Shown: positions 59,667 through 64,000 of the stretch, piece after piece
How the letters are laid out: every line of letters begins with the position of its first letter
Position numbering within the stretch: position 1 is the stretch's first letter
NCBI RefSeq assembly: GCF_900166595.1
Contig: NZ_LT745763.1
Location: 3,657,333 to 3,721,332, forward strand
Direction: 5' to 3'
DNA from: Virgibacillus dokdonensis
GTDB taxonomy: Bacteria; Bacillota; Bacilli; Bacillales; Amphibacillaceae
DNA: 64,000 nucleotides
The notes under the pieces: generated by a model
What the model was told of the DNA's origin: nothing
The model's input: only the letters and a program-made list of their open reading frames with translations
Databases searched by the model: none
Position numbers and translations under genes: made by a program

Positions 59667-60701
59667 CTACAATGAAATGATACGACTAGCAGCTTTCGTT
59701 AAGCGATTCATTACTGCTTGTCCAATACCTTGTTCAGGAAAAGACTCACAAAGAATAATATCAACTTCCCCTAATTTAAAGGTACGTAATGCGCCATATA
59801 AATTGGCAGCTACTTGCTCCATTGTATTTCCTAGCTTTATGATTGCTTCTACCTGTAGCCTTTCCACGGTACCGTCTTTCCCCATGACACCAACTCTTTT
59901 TCCTTCCATCTGTAAACGGTAGATCATACTCTGCAAGTTTTCGCTAGCCCCAGAAACAATCCATAGCGGAACTTCAGGGGAATAATGCCGATACTTCATG
60001 CCCGGAGATTTTGGTTGTTCATTTTCATTTTTTACTGCTAAGCCAGGATCAACCATAACAGCCCCCGCTACTTTTTCAATTTGCTCTTTCGTGATACCAC
60101 CCGGTCGTAAAATAACCGGAATATCCTGCGTGCAATCAATGACAGTTGATTCTAATCCAACACCAGTAGCCCCACCATCCAAAATTCCAGCAATCTTATC
60201 ACTTAAATCATGCCATACATGTCTAGCACTAGTTGGGCTAGGTCTTCCCGATATATTGGCACTTGGTGCAGCAATTGGTAACTGACATGCGGATAGCAAC
60301 TGATGAGCAACTGGGTGACTCGGGATTCGGACACCGACAGTATCTAAACCTGCTGTTACAGCAGGAGAACACACATCATTACTCGGTAAGACGAACGTAA
60401 TTGGCCCTGGCGTATAAGCAACTAATAATTTATCTACATAAGCAGGCCAATAACGTACTAGACTTTCCATTTGCAAAGCATCGGCCACATGAACAATTAG
60501 CGGATTATCCTGTGGACGCCCTTTTGCCTGAAATATTTTCTGTACTGCTTGCTCATTTGTAGCATTAGCTCCTAATCCATACACAGTCTCCGTTGGAAAA
60601 GCAACAATTTCGCCTTGGTGCAGTAGCTGACTCGCTTCGATTATCGACTCTTGTTGTTCTCTTTTAGTCATTTTAGATATATTCCAATACTTCGTTTTCA
60701 T
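59667..60701 (-). CDS. ywlC: Threonylcarbamoyl-AMP synthase (Sua5/YwlC)
   Basis: Makes threonylcarbamoyl-adenylate from threonine, bicarbonate and ATP for the t6A37 modification of ANN-decoding tRNAs. It is 344 residues with two domains. The YrdC-type catalytic domain (about 18-205) holds FPTETVYGLGANA, KGRPQDNPLIVH and PSANISGRPSPTSARHV. The Sua5 C-terminal domain (about 225-344) starts at SPGMKYRHYSP. It is complete. Confidence 0.95.
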   Translation of the reverse strand: MKTKYWNISKMTKREQQESIIEASQLLHQGEIVAFPTETVYGLGANATNEQAVQKIFQAKGRPQDNPLIVHVADALQMESLVRYWPAYVDKLLVAYTPGPITFVLPSNDVCSPAVTAGLDTVGVRIPSHPVAHQLLSACQLPIAAPSANISGRPSPTSARHVWHDLSDKIAGILDGGATGVGLESTVIDCTQDIPVILRPGGITKEQIEKVAGAVMVDPGLAVKNENEQPKSPGMKYRHYSPEVPLWIVSGASENLQSMIYRLQMEGKRVGVMGKDGTVERLQVEAIIKLGNTMEQVAANLYGALRTFKLGEVDIILCESFPEQGIGQAVMNRLTKAASRIISL

Positions 60702-60904
60702 TTTCAGTTACCTCTTTTCTACTAACATTATTTTAGTAGATCAAGACGGGTTGTGCAATGAAAGCAAACAGAGTTGCTGTTATTTTGATACTTGAATACT
60801 AAGGACGCAATTAATAATCGCCTCGACAACAATGGGAATAATTTAAACCAAAGACATTTGCCGCGATTGGATTAGGACAGTAAAAAGAGGATAGTTTTTC
60901 ATTC

Positions 60905-60998
60905 CAATATAGGAAAGTATGAGATGTTTTTGGTTTATAGTATAAGAAAAACAAAGGCTTTTTCCATAAGACTTGGTGACAAGCCAAGTTTTTCTAGG
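60905..60998 (-). repeat. Short intergenic repeat, inverted orientation
   Basis: Reading the minus strand gives AGAAAAACTTGGCTTGTC, CCAAGTC, TTTTTCTTATACTATAAACC and CATACTTTCCTATATTGG. On the plus strand the hairpin ends in TTTTTCT, terminator-like in that direction. Confidence 0.88.
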
Positions 60999-61040
60999 GA
61001 ATACTATGAAAATATATTCACTTTTACTATACTAAAAACC

Positions 61041-61167
61041 TGTAGATAACTAATGAACAACATATCCACAGGCCTTACATTTATAAACCTTTATTATTAA
61101 GTTTTTTTTACATTTATACACATTTTCCACAACAAATTTAAATGTTATCCACAAAAACAGTGGATAA
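61041..61167. promoter_or_regulatory. DnaA-box cluster upstream of ywlC
   Basis: Six DnaA-box-like 9-mers lie in 127 bases: TTATCTACA (minus, 61041), ATATCCACA (61062), TTATACACA (61114), TTTTCCACA (61123), TTATCCACA (61145) and TTATCCACT (minus, 61159). Three match TT(A/T)TNCACA exactly. The last two form an AATGTTATCCAC/GTGGATAACATT palindrome. B. subtilis is known to bind DnaA in the ywlC intergenic region. Confidence 0.8.
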
Positions 61168-61212
61168 CATTGTTAGTAACTTAATTTTTCGGCAATTTAT
61201 TTTAGATAACCA

Positions 61213-61614
61213 TCACGAAACATGATACAACCACCAATTACCGTCTTTTTGATCAAATTTATCAACAAAAGCTCTCTCTTTTTGTGGATGAAACTGCAAA
61301 GCTTCAAGTAAAATATCCACAACTGGTTGATGACTATGCACATAAACTCTTTTTGCGTGCTGTTGTTTAGCCATCGTTAAAATGGATTCCAATAATACTG
61401 GAAGGACAGCTGCTTCTGATTGTGTAATATATAGCTGTTTTAACCAATACGTTCCTTCTTCCATTTCCTCAAGGATAAAACAACCTTCTATCTTTCCTTT
61501 TATCTCAACAACATACCCTTTTTGTAATAAACTATCCTTATTCATATGTGGATTACTTAGTAAAAAGTAGTCTAACTTTTCCTGCGATACTTTGTTAGCC
61601 TGAATTAAATTCAT
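61213..61614 (-). CDS. GNAT-like protein (YwlB-like)
   Basis: A 133-residue protein between spoIIR and ywlC, the position of B. subtilis ywlB, a predicted acetyltransferase. It has the alternating beta-alpha pattern of a short GNAT domain: GYVVEIKGKIEGCFILEEM, WLKQLYITQSEAAVLPVLLESIL and AKRVYVHSHQ. A clear acetyl-CoA loop is not visible, so activity is uncertain. The ribosome binding site is close to AGGGGTGAG. Confidence 0.65.
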   Translation of the reverse strand: MNLIQANKVSQEKLDYFLLSNPHMNKDSLLQKGYVVEIKGKIEGCFILEEMEEGTYWLKQLYITQSEAAVLPVLLESILTMAKQQHAKRVYVHSHQPVVDILLEALQFHPQKERAFVDKFDQKDGNWWLYHVS

Positions 61615-61685
61615 TTCTACTCACCCCTATTACGGTTTAATAGTTTTGCTTATATATAAATATAGTATATGCACAGACAACGAAA

Positions 61686-62318
61686 TTATGACCAGCCTAA
61701 CCATTCAAACAAGAAAAAGCTCACTTCCGTATCTTCATCATCTTCTCGCTCCACTTCTTTCTCTTCTTCTTTATCTTCTGTCGTTTCAGCTGATACGGCG
61801 CTCGTTCCGTTAGAAAAATCTAGAAAACAGAGAGGAGGAAATAAAACACACCACCAATTGTCACCCTTCCCTTCTCCAATTGTAATTAAAACTGCTTCAT
61901 ATTCACCTGCAGGATATAAAAATTCACCATATATTTTCGTTGGAAAGGAAACATTTTTATTGTAAGACACTTCATAACTTTGTTTTACATCCGCTTTCTT
62001 GAGCACGGACCCTACAATCTGATTTAAGTCTGGTATACGTTTTTCTATTAAACTTCTAGCCTGCTCAATATCTGTAATATCCTCTACCCATTTCGTAATC
62101 TCTTTATTCACTTGATCGCGTATACTTCTTTTTAATTCTTGATCTGCTTCACTATCACTATTAGCCAATATACGTAAACGGATCGCTTCATCCGGAATAA
62201 CTTGATATTCATCTTGATTGTTAAGCGCTGTTTCCCCTGATTTTTGGCTTATCACTTGCCCAGGAATAATTAATAATCCAATAAATAATATAACAGCAAA
62301 AAATACTAGTTTTTTCAT
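61686..62318 (-). CDS. spoIIR: Stage II sporulation protein R
   Basis: A signalling protein made in the forespore under SigF and secreted across the septum to trigger SpoIIGA, which processes pro-SigE in the mother cell. It is 210 residues with a signal peptide (about 1-25). The conserved core PDEAIRLRILANSDSEADQELKRSIRDQVN is followed by YEVSYNKNVSFPTKIYGEFLYPAGEYEAVLITIGEGKGDNWWCVLFPPLCF. An acidic stretch (about 173-195) precedes the final WLGWS. GGGGGAAG precedes the start. Confidence 0.95.
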   Translation of the reverse strand: MKKLVFFAVILFIGLLIIPGQVISQKSGETALNNQDEYQVIPDEAIRLRILANSDSEADQELKRSIRDQVNKEITKWVEDITDIEQARSLIEKRIPDLNQIVGSVLKKADVKQSYEVSYNKNVSFPTKIYGEFLYPAGEYEAVLITIGEGKGDNWWCVLFPPLCFLDFSNGTSAVSAETTEDKEEEKEVEREDDEDTEVSFFLFEWLGWS

Positions 62319-62381
62319 CACCGTCTTCCCCCTTTGTATTCTTCATTATGTACAAAGGGCGATGATTTTAAACTAGTATTC

Positions 62382-63248
62382 TTAAATATTATTATTTACA
62401 ATGACCATCCGATCTTTTCCATTGATGTCTTGTAACACTTGTGGATAACTGTCAGGATAAACATACTTGATTAAATCAGATACAGCTTCACCTTGTTGAT
62501 AGCCTATTTCAAAAGCAACCAAATAAGGTCTCTCGGACAATTGCGCCATTTGATAAACAATTTTTTTGTAAGCAGCTAATCCATTTTGTTCTGCAAACAA
62601 AGCTAAATGAGGATCAAAGTTTTTCACTGTATCTGCCATAAAAGAAATATCCTCCCTCGCAATATAAGGAGGATTACAAACCAATACATCCATAGAAATA
62701 TTTTGTTCTAGTACTGGTGCTAAAAAATCGCCAGCAGTAAATACAACAGCAGCTTGATGTCGGCTCGCATTTTCCTTCGCTACTTTTAGAGCTTGTTCCG
62801 AGACATCTGTTGCGTAAACCATCGCCTTAGGCAACTCTAAAGCGAGTGTAATGGCAATTATGCCACTTCCTGTACCCACATCAACAATAGTCGGGCACTT
62901 ATCCACAAAATGATGGTTTACATGTTGAATAACCTGCTGCACGAGTTCCTCTGTTTCTGGCCTCGGAATAAGTACATCTTCGTTTACCTTAAATTCCCGT
63001 CCATAAAACGAAGTGCACCCCATCAAATGCTGTACTGGTATACCCGTTGAAGCATGTTGCTTAATGGCTGCCATATACGGTGTAAGCACTTCTTCTGGAA
63101 CAAGTTGTTGCATATTCATGTAAAATTTAATAGCGGTCACTTGTAAAAAATGTTGTAGCAAAATAACGGCAACATTTTTTTCTCGACCGTGTTCCTCTAA
63201 AAAAAGGGAAGCCCATTGAAGGACTTCGTATTGTTTCTTCACTTCCAT
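62382..63248 (-). CDS. prmC: Release-factor glutamine methyltransferase
   Basis: Methylates the GGQ glutamine of release factors RF1 and RF2. It is 288 residues with an N-terminal helical release-factor-binding domain (about 1-80) and a SAM domain with VDVGTGSGIIAITLAL. The catalytic CNPPYIARED tetrad lies in the middle. The start at 63248 lies two bases before the prfA stop, so translation is coupled to prfA. The ribosome binding site is weak, in line with coupling. Confidence 0.94.
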   Translation of the reverse strand: MEVKKQYEVLQWASLFLEEHGREKNVAVILLQHFLQVTAIKFYMNMQQLVPEEVLTPYMAAIKQHASTGIPVQHLMGCTSFYGREFKVNEDVLIPRPETEELVQQVIQHVNHHFVDKCPTIVDVGTGSGIIAITLALELPKAMVYATDVSEQALKVAKENASRHQAAVVFTAGDFLAPVLEQNISMDVLVCNPPYIAREDISFMADTVKNFDPHLALFAEQNGLAAYKKIVYQMAQLSERPYLVAFEIGYQQGEAVSDLIKYVYPDSYPQVLQDINGKDRMVIVNNNI

Positions 63249-63249
63249 A

Positions 63250-64000
63250 TTATTCACCAATTTGTTCCAATTTCTTCGTTTGCTCTTCCATAATTAACGC
63301 TTCAATAATTTCATCTAATTTACCTTCTAGAATTTGATCTAGTTTCTGAATAGTTAAACCAATCCGATGATCGGTTACACGATTTTGCGGAAAGTTATAG
63401 GTGCGAATACGCTCTGATCGATCTCCAGTTCCTACTGCAGATTTACGATTTTCATCGTATTCAGCTTGAGCTTCTTGTTGATACATATCATATATTCTAG
63501 CTCGCAGCACCTTCATTGCTTTTTCTTTATTTTTAATTTGCGATTTCTCATCTTGAATTGAAACCACGATGCCTGTTGGAACATGCGTTAAACGAACAGC
63601 TGACATTGTTGTGTTAACACTTTGACCACCCGGCCCACTAGAGGCAAAGGTATCCACACGTATATCCTTTTCATGAATATCCACTTCCACTTCTTCAGCC
63701 TCGGGCAGGACAGCTACGGTCGCCGTTGATGTATGAATTCTTCCGCCTGATTCCGTCTCAGGAACACGCTGAACACGATGGGCGCCGTTTTCATATTTCA
63801 AACGAGAGTAAGCACCTTTACCGTTAATCATAAAGATAATTTCTTTGTATCCACCTACACCAGTTGTATGAGCTTCCATGACTTCTAGTTTCCACCCATA
63901 AGTCTCGGCGTAACGGGAATACATCCGATATAAGTCTCCTGCAAATAATGCCGCTTCGTCTCCACCGGCAGCTCCGCGTATTTCCATAAATACGTTTTTA
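63250..64000 (-). CDS. prfA: Peptide chain release factor 1, C-terminal part (5' end beyond the window)
   Basis: Recognises UAA and UAG stop codons and releases the peptide. The window holds about the last 250 residues of an expected 355. It begins in domain 2 at [23 protein letters not shown] and includes the GGQ loop [19 protein letters not shown], the target of the adjacent prmC product. An ATG at 63987 is inside the gene and is not its start. Domain 1 and the codon-recognition PxT region lie partly outside. Confidence 0.95.
   Translation of the reverse strand, partial: KNVFMEIRGAAGGDEAALFAGDLYRMYSRYAETYGWKLEVMEAHTTGVGGYKEIIFMINGKGAYSRLKYENGAHRVQRVPETESGGRIHTSTATVAVLPEAEEVEVDIHEKDIRVDTFASSGPGGQSVNTTMSAVRLTHVPTGIVVSIQDEKSQIKNKEKAMKVLRARIYDMYQQEAQAEYDENRKSAVGTGDRSERIRTYNFPQNRVTDHRIGLTIQKLDQILEGKLDEIIEALIMEEQTKKLEQIGE

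Larger units (their letters stand above)
60702..61212. other. Spacer with reversed short repeat and DnaA-box cluster
   Basis: Upstream of ywlC. The short repeat at 60905-60998 is in the opposite orientation to all other clear copies. The DnaA-box cluster spans 61041-61167. Confidence 0.75.

Overview
The window is a low-GC Firmicutes chromosome segment from an endospore-forming, flagellated member of the Bacillaceae. Sporulation genes (spoIIID, spoIIQ, spoIID, spoIIR), mbl, flhO/flhP, comK and an F-type ATP synthase operon are all present. From fabZ to prfA (about 19.8-64 kb) the gene order follows the Bacillus subtilis region that runs from the ywl genes through atp and murAA to mbl and fabZ. 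Protein character and repeat content suggest a Virgibacillus/Oceanobacillus-type genus, which is an inference. No rRNA, tRNA or CRISPR array was seen.

Layout. (1) 0-12.6 kb, accessory carbohydrate region: the 5' part of a glucose-type PTS EIIC gene running off the left edge; a THUMP-domain RNA methyltransferase; a PTS operon (GH4 hydrolase, EIIC, EIIA, EIIB) facing a GntR regulator and a ChbG-type deacetylase, which together resemble the E. coli chb (chitobiose) set; a two-gene ThrE-type amino-acid exporter; and zwf. (2) 12.8-19.6 kb: a TetR-MFP-RND efflux operon, a comK homologue and a small acidic lipoprotein. (3) 19.8-27.4 kb: fabZ, an EpuA-like membrane protein, flhP, flhO, mbl, spoIIID, spoIIQ, spoIID. 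(4) 27.9-35.5 kb: a dppABCDE-ykfC-ykfD-like operon for peptidoglycan-peptide uptake and processing, headed by a palindromic CodY-like site. (5) 35.7-50.6 kb: murA, ywmB, a DUF1146 gene, atpIBEFHAGDC, a Vpr-type subtilisin, a UDP-GlcNAc 2-epimerase and upp. (6) 51.2-64 kb: an IS3-family insertion in the glyA terminator, glyA, ywlG, rpiB, a chemoreceptor, ywlE, mntP, a patch of broken genes, ywlC, a DnaA-box cluster, ywlB-like, spoIIR, prmC and prfA (cut by the right edge).

The intergenic DNA is the most unusual part. A roughly 213-bp, GC-rich element that can fold into nested stems occurs four times, always in the same orientation and nearly identical (26.0, 27.6, 51.0 and 57.4 kb). A second, roughly 95-bp element (a CTTGGC hairpin followed by two TATA-rich blocks) occurs at least nine times, with more decayed copies. 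In several places the short element runs directly into the long one. Neither encodes a protein. Three of the four long copies carry an exact DnaA box. A separate DnaA-box cluster lies upstream of ywlC.

Start codons were moved where a clear Shine-Dalgarno sequence favoured an internal start (including TTG for zwf and comK, and GTG for atpB, atpF, ykfC and ywmB).
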